DNA from: Oceanimonas marisflavi
GTDB lineage: Bacteria > Pseudomonadota > Gammaproteobacteria > Enterobacterales > Aeromonadaceae
DNA length: 62,368 bases
Assembly (NCBI RefSeq): GCF_003049725.1
Contig: NZ_QAGM01000021.1
Location: forward strand, 1 to 62,368
Reading direction: 5' to 3'
The notes under the pieces are model-generated. The model was not told the DNA's origin, made no database searches, and saw nothing but the letters and a program-made list of their open reading frames with translations. This document shows positions 45,079 through 54,474 of the stretch, piece by piece (the first letter of the stretch is position 1; every line of letters begins with the position of its first letter). Position numbers and translations under genes: made by a program.

Positions 45079-47933
45079 TGCGTCCGCACCGGCGTCACCA
45101 AAGCGGTTACCTGCTGTTGCCGGTGGTGATCACCCTGACGCTGCTGGCCAGTCTCGCCTACCTGCTCAGCCACAGCAGCGCCCTGCACCTGGCCAGCAGC
45201 CGCAGCGAGGCGAATACACACAAGGCCCGCTATGTGGCCGAAGCGGGTCTCCATCATGCGCTCTGGCAGACCCTGCAGGCCAACTGCAGCGGCTATCCCA
45301 GCCTCGGCAATCAGCCGTTCGGCAACCACAGCTACAGCACGGTGATCAGCCCCACCGGCGGCTCCCCGGTCAGCATTACCGCCAGCGCCCTGCTGGCCAA
45401 CGGCAGCCGCTACAGCATCCGCCGCGATGCAGTCGACACCTACGAAACTCCGGTTAGCCAGACCCTGGTGCTGGGCACAGATCCCGGCAGCGATGTGCTG
45501 GTCGATCAGTTTTACGCAAACCAGAATTACGGCAATTACGAGCTGCAGGTGAGCGGGCTGCCGAGCTGGACCCGGCGCAGCCTGCTGCAGTTTGATCTGT
45601 CCGCCCTGCCCGGCGGCGTTCGCCTGCTCGGCGCCGAGCTGCAGCTCTATCAGCTCAATAGCCTCAGCCTGGGCGGCAACCTGAGCGCACACAGGGTCAC
45701 CCGCGGCTGGGTGGAAGGCAGCGGTCAGGGCACCGGCAGCCCGGACGGCGCCACCTGGAACACACACAATGGCAACAATGGCTGGAGCAGCCCAGGAGGC
45801 GATCATCAGGCCGCCCCCGTTGCCAGCGCCTCGGCTCGCCTGACTCCCGGCTGGGTCAGCTGGAATATCGGTACCCAGGTCGAACGCTGGCTCGACGGCA
45901 CCGACCCCAACCATGGATTGCTGCTGCAAACCGGTCTGACCTCGGCCCCGCGCTTCGCCTCGAAAGAACACGCCGATACCACCCTGCGTCCACGACTGGT
46001 GCTGACCTATGCCTGCCCCTGCGATGCCGGCACTGCCAGCACCAGCCTGGTGCTGCAGCCGGACGCGGCCGACGGTGCAGATACCTATCTGGATGACGGC
46101 AACCCGGGGACCAACTGGGGCAGTGACACCCAGTTGCGCATCAGCAACAAGAGCAATGTCCAGAAGCGTGGTCTGCTGCGCTTCGACCTTTCCGCCATCC
46201 CGCCAGCCTCCCTGATTACCTCGGCCACCCTGGAGATGAACCTCGAAGGCATCGGCTCCGGCGACACCGCCGCCATCGATCTACACCGGGTCACCCGTGA
46301 CTGGCATCAAAGCCAGGCCAGCTGGAGTCAAGCGCTGAATACGACCAACTGGACCAGCCCGGGGGGAGATATCGACCCGACGGCCATCACCAGCGCCGTC
46401 ATTGAACCCGCCGGTGGGCCGGTGCAGTGGGATATCACCGCGCTGGCCGGCGACTGGGTCGCGGGCAATCTGGACAACCATGGTGTGATGCTGCTGGGCA
46501 GCCCCGGGGTCAACCATGCCGATTTCAGCAGCAGCAACCATGCCACCGCCGCCCTGCGGCCGAAACTGACCATCCAGTATCACTGCCCCTGCGGCGCCCA
46601 GTGCACCCTACCCGAAACACCTTCCTGCAGCGCCGTGTTCATTCCCGACACCATTGCCGGCGAGTTCAGCACGGCGGGGCAGAGCTACCACTACAATACC
46701 GGCATCACCCCGGTACCGGGAGGCATGACCTTCAACGGCAACACAGTGCCGGCCGACGGCGGCTGGGTAGCGGTGGGCGACTCCGGCCGGCTGGTGTTGC
46801 TCGACCGGATGGGCCAGCTGCTCGACGACACCTTTAATTCCGGCCTGTCAGGGCTGGAAGGTATTGCGTACATCCCCGAAGGGGAACTGGCCGGCAAGCT
46901 GCTGGCCGTCAGGGGCAACCACATCTACCAGATTGACCCTGCGCAGCCACCATCCACCCATCCTGTCGGGATCCTGGTCGACTTTGCATCCGACCTGCGC
47001 GGCGCCAGCTATATCAAAGGCGGCAGTTACGACGGCTATATCGCCCTGCTCGATAAAACCACGGGCCGGTTTTACATCATCGATCAGGCTTTCTCCCTGG
47101 TACTGGGTAACGAGTTCAGCATGCAACTGGCCGGGCCCTCGGGGCTGGGCAGCGACTTTGAAGGCATCGCCCACCTGCCCGACACCGATCAGTTTTTGGT
47201 CACCGATCTCTACCTCGGTTATGCGCATTTTTACTCGGCTACGGGCATCTGGCTGGATGGCTACCCGATCAGCGGATTCGGTATTTCCAAGCCTACGGCG
47301 GCCGCCATCGATCCCCGGACCTGCGCCCATGTGTTTGGCAGTGTTCCCGACGCCCACTACTGGCTGCTGACCAGCACCAGTAAAAACAGCGACCTGAGGC
47401 AGAGCATACTGCTGCCCACCCGCGATACCTTTATCAATGAAGGCGCCAGCAGCACGCCCATGGGCACCGACACCCGCCTGCAGGCTGGCACGGACAACAG
47501 CAACAACCGGCGGGCCACCCTGCTGAACTTCAGCCTCGCAGACCTGCCCGCCGATGCCAGCCTCAGCAGCGCCCGGCTGCGCCTGTATGCCGGCAGTCGC
47601 ACCGGCAACAACAACAACTGGAGCCTGCGGATACACAGTATCAAGGAAAGCTGGACCGAAAGCGGCGCCACCTGGGTCAGCCGTGATGGCAGCCACCCCT
47701 GGGGAAACGGGCCCGGCGGCAGCTACGAGCCCATTGTGGTGGCGTCGCAACCCGTTGCCGATACCGGCTGGTATGAATTCGATATCACCCCCCTGGTGCA
47801 GGAGTGGCTGGACGGCGTCTCGCCCAATCACGGCGTGCAACTGGTCACCGATGCTCCAAAACGAAACGGCCTTGAGTTTCACGCTCGGGAGGGTGACAAC
47901 CCTCCACAGCTGGTGGTGATCTATGGCAAATGA
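45078..47933 (+). CDS. Giant PilX/GspK-like minor pilin with DNRLRE-type and propeller domains
   Basis: A 951-residue protein. The N-terminus is PilX/GspK-like: QSG^YLLLPVVITLTLLASLA, without Glu5, as in GspK. Then come three similar modules, at about 130-313, 321-509 and 775-950, each with the pattern RxSLLQFDLSALP, WNxxTQVxRWLDG and RPRLVLTY; this fits DNRLRE-type (CBM96-like) domains. Residues 520-765 form a likely beta-propeller (GLSGLEGIAYIPEGE, GSDFEGIAHLPDTDQF), similar to SdiA-regulated proteins. CPC motifs follow modules 1 and 2. The start is the ATG at 45078 overlapping the upstream stop. It is expected at the pilus tip, as adhesin or substrate-binding unit. Confidence 0.88.
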   Translation: MRPHRRHQSGYLLLPVVITLTLLASLAYLLSHSSALHLASSRSEANTHKARYVAEAGLHHALWQTLQANCSGYPSLGNQPFGNHSYSTVISPTGGSPVSITASALLANGSRYSIRRDAVDTYETPVSQTLVLGTDPGSDVLVDQFYANQNYGNYELQVSGLPSWTRRSLLQFDLSALPGGVRLLGAELQLYQLNSLSLGGNLSAHRVTRGWVEGSGQGTGSPDGATWNTHNGNNGWSSPGGDHQAAPVASASARLTPGWVSWNIGTQVERWLDGTDPNHGLLLQTGLTSAPRFASKEHADTTLRPRLVLTYACPCDAGTASTSLVLQPDAADGADTYLDDGNPGTNWGSDTQLRISNKSNVQKRGLLRFDLSAIPPASLITSATLEMNLEGIGSGDTAAIDLHRVTRDWHQSQASWSQALNTTNWTSPGGDIDPTAITSAVIEPAGGPVQWDITALAGDWVAGNLDNHGVMLLGSPGVNHADFSSSNHATAALRPKLTIQYHCPCGAQCTLPETPSCSAVFIPDTIAGEFSTAGQSYHYNTGITPVPGGMTFNGNTVPADGGWVAVGDSGRLVLLDRMGQLLDDTFNSGLSGLEGIAYIPEGELAGKLLAVRGNHIYQIDPAQPPSTHPVGILVDFASDLRGASYIKGGSYDGYIALLDKTTGRFYIIDQAFSLVLGNEFSMQLAGPSGLGSDFEGIAHLPDTDQFLVTDLYLGYAHFYSATGIWLDGYPISGFGISKPTAAAIDPRTCAHVFGSVPDAHYWLLTSTSKNSDLRQSILLPTRDTFINEGASSTPMGTDTRLQAGTDNSNNRRATLLNFSLADLPADASLSSARLRLYAGSRTGNNNNWSLRIHSIKESWTESGATWVSRDGSHPWGNGPGGSYEPIVVASQPVADTGWYEFDITPLVQEWLDGVSPNHGVQLVTDAPKRNGLEFHAREGDNPPQLVVIYGK

Positions 47934-49114
47934 AACGTACCGCCTTTGCCAGCGTCAGCCCATGTTTGACAGGAGAAACCCTGACGATGTCCATGGCATT
48001 TAAGTTACCCTTTAAGTTACCGGCGGCCACCTGGTTCAGGGGAGCCGGTACTCATTCCATCGGTCTGGAGCTGTCACAGAACAGTCTCAACCTGGCCCAG
48101 TTCAAGACACAGACCGCCGGTTCAACACCGCTCCTGCAGGCGGCCTGCTCGGTTGCCTACCCGGTTGACAGGGATACCCTGCTGGCCTCGCCACAGGGCC
48201 TGAAAAGCCTGCTGGCCGGGGTATTCAAGCAGCATCCCTTTCGCGGCCGGCGGGTTACTACCCTGTTGCCGGCGGACAAGGTCCGGACGCTGTCGCTGAG
48301 CTACCCGCTCAAGGCCGGCCAGGATGAGGCCAACGCCATACTGACTACCCTGTCCCAGCGGCTAAACGAACCCCTTGATGAGCTGGTGATCGATTATGTG
48401 CCTATCCGCACCACAGATGACAGGCCGGAACGACTGGCACTGATCGCCATGGCCCGGCACACCGATGTTGTCGATTATCTGGAGCTGCTGCGCCGGGCCG
48501 GGCTGGAGGTGACCTCGGTTGAAATTGGCCAGATCGCCATCAGCCGTCTGATCACCTGGCTCAATGGCCATGCCCCGGACCGCAACAGCCTGGTTATTAA
48601 CTTTGGTAACGATATCAGTTACCTGACCATGATCTCTGGCCGCCGTCTGGTGATCGACCACGGCATTGGTTTCGGCGAAACTGCCCTGCTCGAGCGGCTG
48701 GCCACGGAGCTGGACATCTCCGGCCAGCAGGCACGGGCACTGATGCGTTCGGGAAATACCGATGGCCAGTCGGCACACTGGGCGGCGTCCCTGCCCAGCA
48801 ACAACAAGGCACGGACGCTGGCCCTGGACATACTGCAGTCGGACCTGATACAGCTCAAGGACGAAATCCGCCGAACCCTGATCTATGCCGCGTCGGAGCT
48901 GCATGGCCAGCCGGTGCACAATCTGTATCTGTTCGGCAGTCTGGCCCGGTGGAACGGGCTGTCTGCCCGGCTGCAGGCATTGATCGAGATCCCCACTCAG
49001 CATCCCGATCCTCTGGGCGCCTTCCAGGGGGAGCGACAGCACACAACGGGCAGCCAGCAGGATCTCTATATTGCCACCGGGCTGGCGCTGAAGGAGCTGA
49101 CGGCACATGCATGA
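47930..49114 (+). CDS. PilM/MshI-like cytoplasmic assembly protein
   Basis: A 394-residue actin-like protein: THSIGLELSQNSLNLAQF at the N-terminus corresponds to the PilM fold, with SLVINFGNDISYLTMISGRR and GIGFGETALLERLA as later phosphate-binding strands and HNLYLFGSLARW near the end. No signal. It would connect the PilN/O ring to the ATPase. Overlaps neighbours on both sides by 4 to 8 bases. An in-frame ATG at 47987 (MSMAFKLP) is an alternative start. Confidence 0.85.
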   Translation: MKRTAFASVSPCLTGETLTMSMAFKLPFKLPAATWFRGAGTHSIGLELSQNSLNLAQFKTQTAGSTPLLQAACSVAYPVDRDTLLASPQGLKSLLAGVFKQHPFRGRRVTTLLPADKVRTLSLSYPLKAGQDEANAILTTLSQRLNEPLDELVIDYVPIRTTDDRPERLALIAMARHTDVVDYLELLRRAGLEVTSVEIGQIAISRLITWLNGHAPDRNSLVINFGNDISYLTMISGRRLVIDHGIGFGETALLERLATELDISGQQARALMRSGNTDGQSAHWAASLPSNNKARTLALDILQSDLIQLKDEIRRTLIYAASELHGQPVHNLYLFGSLARWNGLSARLQALIEIPTQHPDPLGAFQGERQHTTGSQQDLYIATGLALKELTAHA

Positions 49115-49763
49115 ACTGGATCTGATTCCGCCGGACTACCGTGCCGGGCTACGGCTGAAACGCCGGCTTGTTTACGGTCTTGCTGCCGCGGTGATCTCCG
49201 TCCTGCTGCTGCTGCTGGCAGCGTTGCTGCTGTCGCGCCATAACGACCACCTGGAACACCGGATATTCACCCTGCAACAGCAGCATAACGATCTTCGCTA
49301 CCGTCAGAACCAGCTGCAGGAACTCAACAAGACCCGGGCGGCATTACACCGGGAACTGCGTTTTCTCGAGGGCCTGCGCAGCGGAGTGGCGGTTGCCGAA
49401 TTACTCGACGCCGTCGACAAGGCACTGGGAGACCATCCCGTCTGGTTTCAGGACTGGAACTTCCGGCGGGCCAGCAGCCTGGTTGACAAGCCACCGGGTA
49501 CCTCGACCCAGGGATATTTCATTCTTGTCAGACCGGAAGACAGCCCCGCCACCCGACAGGAAGCACTGAAGCTGGACATTCACATGACGGTGCATGGCCA
49601 GGCCGCCGATCATGTAGCCCTGTCTCACTTCCTGCGCCAGCTGTCCGGACAGCCCCAAATCGCCGACGTTCGGTTGAGCCGCACCAGTTTGCGCCGCTAC
49701 ACCAGTGGCGAAGTACTGGATTTTGAATTAACCGCACGTCTCAACCCGGATGAAGCACCATGA
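49107..49763 (+). CDS. PilN-like bitopic assembly protein
   Basis: A 218-residue protein: short cytoplasmic HELDLIPPDYR motif (the PilM-binding INLLP-like segment), one membrane helix (YGLAAAVISVLLLLLAALLL), a periplasmic coiled coil (HLEHRIFTLQQQHNDLRYRQ) and a ferredoxin-like C-terminus. It pairs with the following PilO-like protein. Confidence 0.85.
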   Translation: MHELDLIPPDYRAGLRLKRRLVYGLAAAVISVLLLLLAALLLSRHNDHLEHRIFTLQQQHNDLRYRQNQLQELNKTRAALHRELRFLEGLRSGVAVAELLDAVDKALGDHPVWFQDWNFRRASSLVDKPPGTSTQGYFILVRPEDSPATRQEALKLDIHMTVHGQAADHVALSHFLRQLSGQPQIADVRLSRTSLRRYTSGEVLDFELTARLNPDEAP

Positions 49764-50323
49764 AACCGGACATAAAGCTCAATCCGCATCATGCAAGGAC
49801 CCTCTTACTGGCAATGGCCGGTGGTGGCCTGCTGCTGCTGGTGACACTGTTCACCTACCTGCTGCTGCCGGAACTGAAACGCTATGGCATGGCACAGGAT
49901 ACCCTGATGCTGCCAAACAGTACGCCGGCAGAAACCCGCCAGCTTGACAACCAGCTCGCTCAACTCCGCACCGAGGTGGAAACGCTACGGCATACCATTC
50001 ACGGTGACATGGCCCAACGCCCCACCAGACAGCTGGGCAGCTATATTATTGAATCTCTGCAAAACCTGTCCTGGCACAACCGGATGCAACTGACCAGCCT
50101 GGTGCCACGCTCGGGCAGCCGTATCGACGTATTTCAGGAGCTGATATTCGATATCGAGCTCACCGGCAGCTACATGGACTTTTACCGCTGGATCCATGAA
50201 CTGAACGACCAGCTCGGTTTTGTTGTGATCTCCTCCTTCGATATGCGACCAGTCCGTACCCAGGAAGATGACACCCGCATCGATATCAAGCTCACCCTGG
50301 TGGCCTACAAGGCGGAATCATGA
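49760..50323 (+). CDS. PilO-like bitopic assembly protein
   Basis: A 187-residue protein with an N-terminal membrane helix (TLLLAMAGGGLLLLVTLFTY), coiled-coil (ETRQLDNQLAQLRTEVETLR) and a C-terminal alpha/beta domain (IDVFQELIFDIELTGSYMDF), fitting PilO/GspM/MshJ. It should heterodimerise with the PilN-like protein in the periplasm. Confidence 0.83.
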   Translation: MKPDIKLNPHHARTLLLAMAGGGLLLLVTLFTYLLLPELKRYGMAQDTLMLPNSTPAETRQLDNQLAQLRTEVETLRHTIHGDMAQRPTRQLGSYIIESLQNLSWHNRMQLTSLVPRSGSRIDVFQELIFDIELTGSYMDFYRWIHELNDQLGFVVISSFDMRPVRTQEDDTRIDIKLTLVAYKAES

Positions 50324-50658
50324 AGATACGACGACTCTTTCCCATCGGCCTCTGGCTGCTTTCAGCCTTCTCCCTGGCGGATACCGGCATGCCATCACGG
50401 GATCCTTTCGTCAGGCCGCAAGCCGGGCTGCAAAGCCGCACCGCGCCGAAGCCGGTTGCTCCCGGACCCACCTTCACGCTGCGCGCGTTACTGATGGCCG
50501 GTGATGCTTCGCTGGCCAATGTCGATGGCATCATACTGGCCATCGGCGACGTTCATGAGGGGTATCGATTAATTTCGGTTTCCCAGGAAGAAACCCTGTT
50601 CGAAAAAGGCTCAAACAGATATCGTGTCTTTCTCAAGGAAAGAACGTCCCAAAAATGA
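50320..50658 (+). CDS. PilP/MshK-like periplasmic protein
   Basis: A 112-residue protein with Sec signal (MKIRRLFPIGLWLLSAFSLA) and a short PSRDPFVRP motif followed by a beta-rich domain (RALLMAGDASLANVDGIILA), the MshK/PilP/GspC homology-region pattern. It links the inner platform with the secretin. Its stop lies 28 bases before the secretin start. Confidence 0.82.
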   Translation: MKIRRLFPIGLWLLSAFSLADTGMPSRDPFVRPQAGLQSRTAPKPVAPGPTFTLRALLMAGDASLANVDGIILAIGDVHEGYRLISVSQEETLFEKGSNRYRVFLKERTSQK

Positions 50659-50686
50659 TAATAAGAATGCAGGAGCTTTAATTACT

Positions 50687-51931
50687 ATGTGCGCGCATAC
50701 TCTCAGCACGGCCTTCAAGCGCTTGCTGCCCTTGCTTGTTTCCCTCCTTGTGTACATCAGTCCAGCGGCACTGGGGGCAAAAGTATCGCTTAATGTCAAT
50801 AATACCGACATTGCCGAGGTCATGGACATGCTTTCGCGTCAGCAAAAGCTGAATATCATGCTGGCAACAGGGGTATCGGGGCCGGTATCGGTCAACCTTT
50901 ATGAGGTGGAAACATCCAGAGCCATTCAGATGATTGCCGAATCGGCCAACTTTGTGGTGGAACGGCGTCATGGCAGTTACTTTATCCGCAAGCGTGAGGA
51001 TGTCGGCAAATACAGCTACAACAACCTGACCGAGCTGAAAACCTTCAAGGTCCAGTATTCCGATCCCGTTGCCATTCAGGATATCCTGAGCAAGTATATT
51101 TCGAGCTATGGCAATATCACCGCCCTGCCGGAGCGCGGTCTGCTGGTGGTGGAAGACAAGCCGGAATTTCTCACCCGCATCGGCGAGCTGCTCGAGGAAA
51201 TCGACCGTCAGCCGCGACAGATCCTGATCGAGGCCAAAATCTTCGACGTCACTCTGCAGGACAGCGATGTTTTCGGCATCGACTGGGCCACCATCTTTAA
51301 AGGGGGCCAGGGCATCGCCGGCACCTCCGGGCTGGTACCGGGAAATGATGGCATCTTTATCGATCTGGCCACGCCGGATCTGGAACTGTTCTTTAACGCC
51401 CTGCAAACCAAAAACCGGCTGCATACCGTATCAACCCCCAAAATACTGGCGCTGGAAGACCAGGAAGCCAGCACGGTGATCGGTGACCGTCAGGGCTTCA
51501 AGGTCACCACCACCATCAACCAGATCACCACCGAAAGCGTCGATTTTCTCGAATCCGGTGTGATCCTCAAGGTCAAGCCGGCGGTCGACGAAGCCAACCG
51601 GATCCTGCTGCAAATTCACCCGGAGGTCAGTACGGGCACGGTCAACCAGCAGGGCATTCCCTCGCAAAGCACCACAGAGGTCACCACGCAGATGCTGGTC
51701 AACAGCGGCCAGACGGTATTTATCGGCGGATTAATCCGGCAAACAACAGAAGAAGGCGTCAAAGGCGTGCCAGTGCTGATGCACATTCCCTTGCTAGGAC
51801 GCCTGTTCAGGCAAACGACCCATACAGATGTGCAAACCGAAACCGTGGTGCTGATCACCCCCTATTTGGTCAAGGATGGCATGCTGCCATCGGCTCCTGA
51901 ACCAAGGCTGTCGATGACGGTTTCTCCCTGA
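50687..51931 (+). CDS. Short secretin (PilQ/MshL/GspD-type)
   Basis: A 414-residue outer-membrane secretin with signal (FKRLLPLLVSLLVYISPAAL), an N0/STN domain (VSLNVNNTDIAEVMDMLSRQ), one N1-type KH domain (KTFKVQYSDPVAIQDILSKY) and the secretin core with VPVLMHIPLLGRLF near the end. It lacks AMIN domains of PilQ and the N1-N3 stack of GspD, so it is among the short secretins. ATG 50687 follows AGGAG; an earlier start would overlap the PilP-like gene. No pilotin gene is near. Confidence 0.9.
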   Translation: MCAHTLSTAFKRLLPLLVSLLVYISPAALGAKVSLNVNNTDIAEVMDMLSRQQKLNIMLATGVSGPVSVNLYEVETSRAIQMIAESANFVVERRHGSYFIRKREDVGKYSYNNLTELKTFKVQYSDPVAIQDILSKYISSYGNITALPERGLLVVEDKPEFLTRIGELLEEIDRQPRQILIEAKIFDVTLQDSDVFGIDWATIFKGGQGIAGTSGLVPGNDGIFIDLATPDLELFFNALQTKNRLHTVSTPKILALEDQEASTVIGDRQGFKVTTTINQITTESVDFLESGVILKVKPAVDEANRILLQIHPEVSTGTVNQQGIPSQSTTEVTTQMLVNSGQTVFIGGLIRQTTEEGVKGVPVLMHIPLLGRLFRQTTHTDVQTETVVLITPYLVKDGMLPSAPEPRLSMTVSP

Positions 51932-52086
51932 TTCCTGCCTGGTTAAGCCCCGTTTTTCTCTGTCGTCATGTCCTCGAAGAAAGGCATCCAGAATATGGTG
52001 TACTGTCGTTGATAACACCATGGGTCTGCAGAGGCAGGTTGGCTGGCATATAGTAAGGACAGTCTGTTTGCCATTCGGAGACGGCC

Positions 52087-53044
52087 ATGACACCACTGCA
52101 GGACAGGGCCGCCGGTGCCCTGATGGGCGCCTTTATCGGCGAGGCGCTGGGCGTGGGCCCGCACTGGTATTACGATCTCGGCGCCCTGCGGCGGGATCAC
52201 GGCCACTGGATCAGTGACTACACTCGTCCCCAGCCCGGCCGCTATCATGAAGGCCTGCAGGCCGGCGACGGCTCCCAGCCCGCCTTTATTCTCAGGCTGT
52301 TGCTGCAGTCGCTGACAGACGGCAACGGCTACGATCACACCGACTTCTGCCACCGGCTGGATACACAACTGCTGCCGCTGCTGGACGGTACTCCCATAAA
52401 TGGCGCTGGCGGTGCGCTACGCCACCCAACCCGCCCGGCTGGCGCACACCGTGGCGGCCAATGCCGTTATCACCCAAAGCGACGACAGCATACTGGCGAT
52501 GACGGTGGCCTATGGCGCCGTACTTGGCCAGCTGGTGCAGGGGCATGCACTCGATGGCGCACTCTCGGGCCGGCTGATGACTCTGGTAAAGGATGGCGAG
52601 CTGCCCTTTCATGCGGTCACCACCCAGGGGCTGAACCCGCCGCGCCCCGGGGCCGAGCCGTCCCGGGCCGGCCGGTTTGCTTCACCCGATGCCCTGCTCA
52701 CCCCATCCCATATTGCCCAGGCGGTGGCGGATCCCGGGGTGCGCATTGAGCCGGCCTGGAAGGTATCCCTGGTATACGGCATGCCCTGCGCCATTTATCA
52801 TGTGCTGCCCGCCGTCTATTACCTGGCGGCGCGCTTTGCCGGCGATTTCGAATCGGCGGTGCTGCACGCCATTAACGGCGGCGGCCAGAATCAGGCCCGC
52901 GCCATGCTCACCGGCGCCCTGGCGGGTGCCCAGTGCGGTCTGTCGGGCATTCCCGAGCGTTTTATTACCGGCCTGAACGACGCTCCCGAACTGCTGTCAT
53001 TATGCCGGGAGCTGGCCCTGCAGATAACACCACCAACAGACTGA
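52087..53044 (+). pseudogene. ADP-ribosylglycohydrolase family gene, broken by frameshift and probable deletion
   Basis: The first frame gives RAAGALMGAFIGEALGVGPH to DGTPINGAGG, then loses similarity near base 52412. A second frame from about 52400 gives ALAVRYATQP, VAANAVITQSDDSILAMTVA and the C-terminus GGGQNQARAMLTGALAG. Together they span one family member, but the family normally has about 40 residues between these parts, including the conserved GGxTxQS and HADTTE-type region. I infer an internal deletion that also changed frame. The GGAG site and start are intact, so a truncated product could be made. Sequencing error cannot explain the missing residues alone. Confidence 0.8.
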
Positions 53045-53093
53045 CAATGCGCCCTGTGCGATAATGGCGCTCTTTGCCAGCCCCCATGAACCC

Positions 53094-53777
53094 ATGCGAC
53101 TCGATAAATTCATCTGCAAAAGCACGGATCTGAGCCGGGCCGAGGCCAGGCGGGCCATTGCCGCCGGCGAGGCCCGGGTCAACGGTGAAGTGATCACCCA
53201 TGAGGCAGCCCAGGTGCACGAAAACAACCACATCACCCTGGCCGGCCAGCGACTGGTGCCCCGCCCGTTTCGTTACCTGATGATGCACAAGCCCGCCGGC
53301 ACCCTGTGCTCCAATGTGGACGGCGTCTATCCGTCGCTGTTTCGCTGGCTGCACATCGACAAGCCCGACGAGCTGCACATTGTCGGCCGCCTCGACGCCG
53401 ACACCACCGGCCTGGTGCTGCTGACCGATGACGGGCGCTGGTCGTTCAATATCACGCGGCCCGAGCAACACTGTGCCAAGGTGTATCGGGTAACCCTGCG
53501 GGATCCGCTGGCGGAACATGTTGCTCCCCGGTTTGCCCAAGGGCTGCTGTTACAGGGCGAAACCAGACCGACCCTGCCGGCCAGGGTGGAGCCGGCCGGC
53601 CCCCGCGAGGCGCTGCTGACCATTACCGAAGGGCGCTTTCATCAGGTCAAGCGCATGTTTGCAGCGGTGGGCAACCGGGTAGAATCGCTGCACCGGGAAC
53701 AAGTCGGCAACGTCCGGCTGGATCTGCCCCCGGGCCAGTGGCGCTCCCTGACTTCGGATGAGGTGGCCGGGGTCTGA
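53094..53777 (+). CDS. rsuA: 16S rRNA pseudouridine(516) synthase RsuA
   Basis: A 227-residue protein with N-terminal S4 domain (MRLDKFICKSTDLSRAEARR, then RVNGEVITHEAA) and RsuA catalytic motif GRLDADTTGLVLLTDDG with the catalytic Asp. It converts U516 of 16S rRNA. The C-terminal segment EGRFHQVKRMFAAVGNRV is typical. ATG 53094 is used because it matches the conserved start MRLDKF; an earlier in-frame ATG would add ten residues. Confidence 0.93.
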   Translation: MRLDKFICKSTDLSRAEARRAIAAGEARVNGEVITHEAAQVHENNHITLAGQRLVPRPFRYLMMHKPAGTLCSNVDGVYPSLFRWLHIDKPDELHIVGRLDADTTGLVLLTDDGRWSFNITRPEQHCAKVYRVTLRDPLAEHVAPRFAQGLLLQGETRPTLPARVEPAGPREALLTITEGRFHQVKRMFAAVGNRVESLHREQVGNVRLDLPPGQWRSLTSDEVAGV

Positions 53778-53872
53778 TATGGCCAAAGGGTGCGCACAAA
53801 GCCTGCATACTCGCACAAACCCGGATAACATGATGGTGTCTTTCCCTTATTAACAAGCACCTGGAGTCCGCC

Positions 53873-54289
53873 ATGCATATTCAACTCGTACCCTTTGATC
53901 ACGAACATCAGCCGGCCATTCGTGCCGTGCGCAATGCCGTATTTATTCAGGAGCAGCACATCAGCCCGGAGCTGGAGTTCGACGGTCTGGACGACAGCGC
54001 CATTCATGTGTTGCTGAGCATCGACGGCCAGTGGGCGGCCACCGGCCGCATGCTGGACGATGGTCATATCGGCCGCATTGCCGTGGTCAAGACGTTTCGC
54101 GGGCTGGGGCTGGGTTCAAAAGTGGTACAGGCACTGGTGGACGAGGCCGCCCGCCGGGGCTTGCCACGGGCCTGGCTGGGTGCACAGAAATACGCCACCG
54201 GCTTTTACCGAAAGCTGGGCTTTACTCCTTACGGAGACGAATTTCTTGATGCAGGCATCGTCCATGTGCATATGGAAAAGCCGCTGTAA
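53873..54289 (+). CDS. GNAT-family N-acetyltransferase
   Basis: A 138-residue single-domain acetyltransferase. Motif A is IGRIAVVKTFRGLGLGSKVV (R-G-x-G-x-G, acetyl-CoA pyrophosphate binding), followed by LGAQKYATGFYRKLGFTPYG, the motif B segment. The VRNAVFIQEQHISPELEFDG front part is like YjcF/ElaA relatives. Substrate unknown. Monocistronic with GGAG before ATG. Confidence 0.88.
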   Translation: MHIQLVPFDHEHQPAIRAVRNAVFIQEQHISPELEFDGLDDSAIHVLLSIDGQWAATGRMLDDGHIGRIAVVKTFRGLGLGSKVVQALVDEAARRGLPRAWLGAQKYATGFYRKLGFTPYGDEFLDAGIVHVHMEKPL

Positions 54290-54474
54290 CACGGCCACAG
54301 ATAAACGACAAAAACCACAAAAAAACAGCACTTTATAGAGGCTTCACCTTCTGTTTCCGCCGTTATATTCCAAACATGGCATACCGGCGGTTTATTTTGC
54401 ATTCTAATCAAATTTCACTTTTTAGCGCCTTTTCTGTACAATTGGCGCGTTCATGCATTGAACAAAGTGAATTG

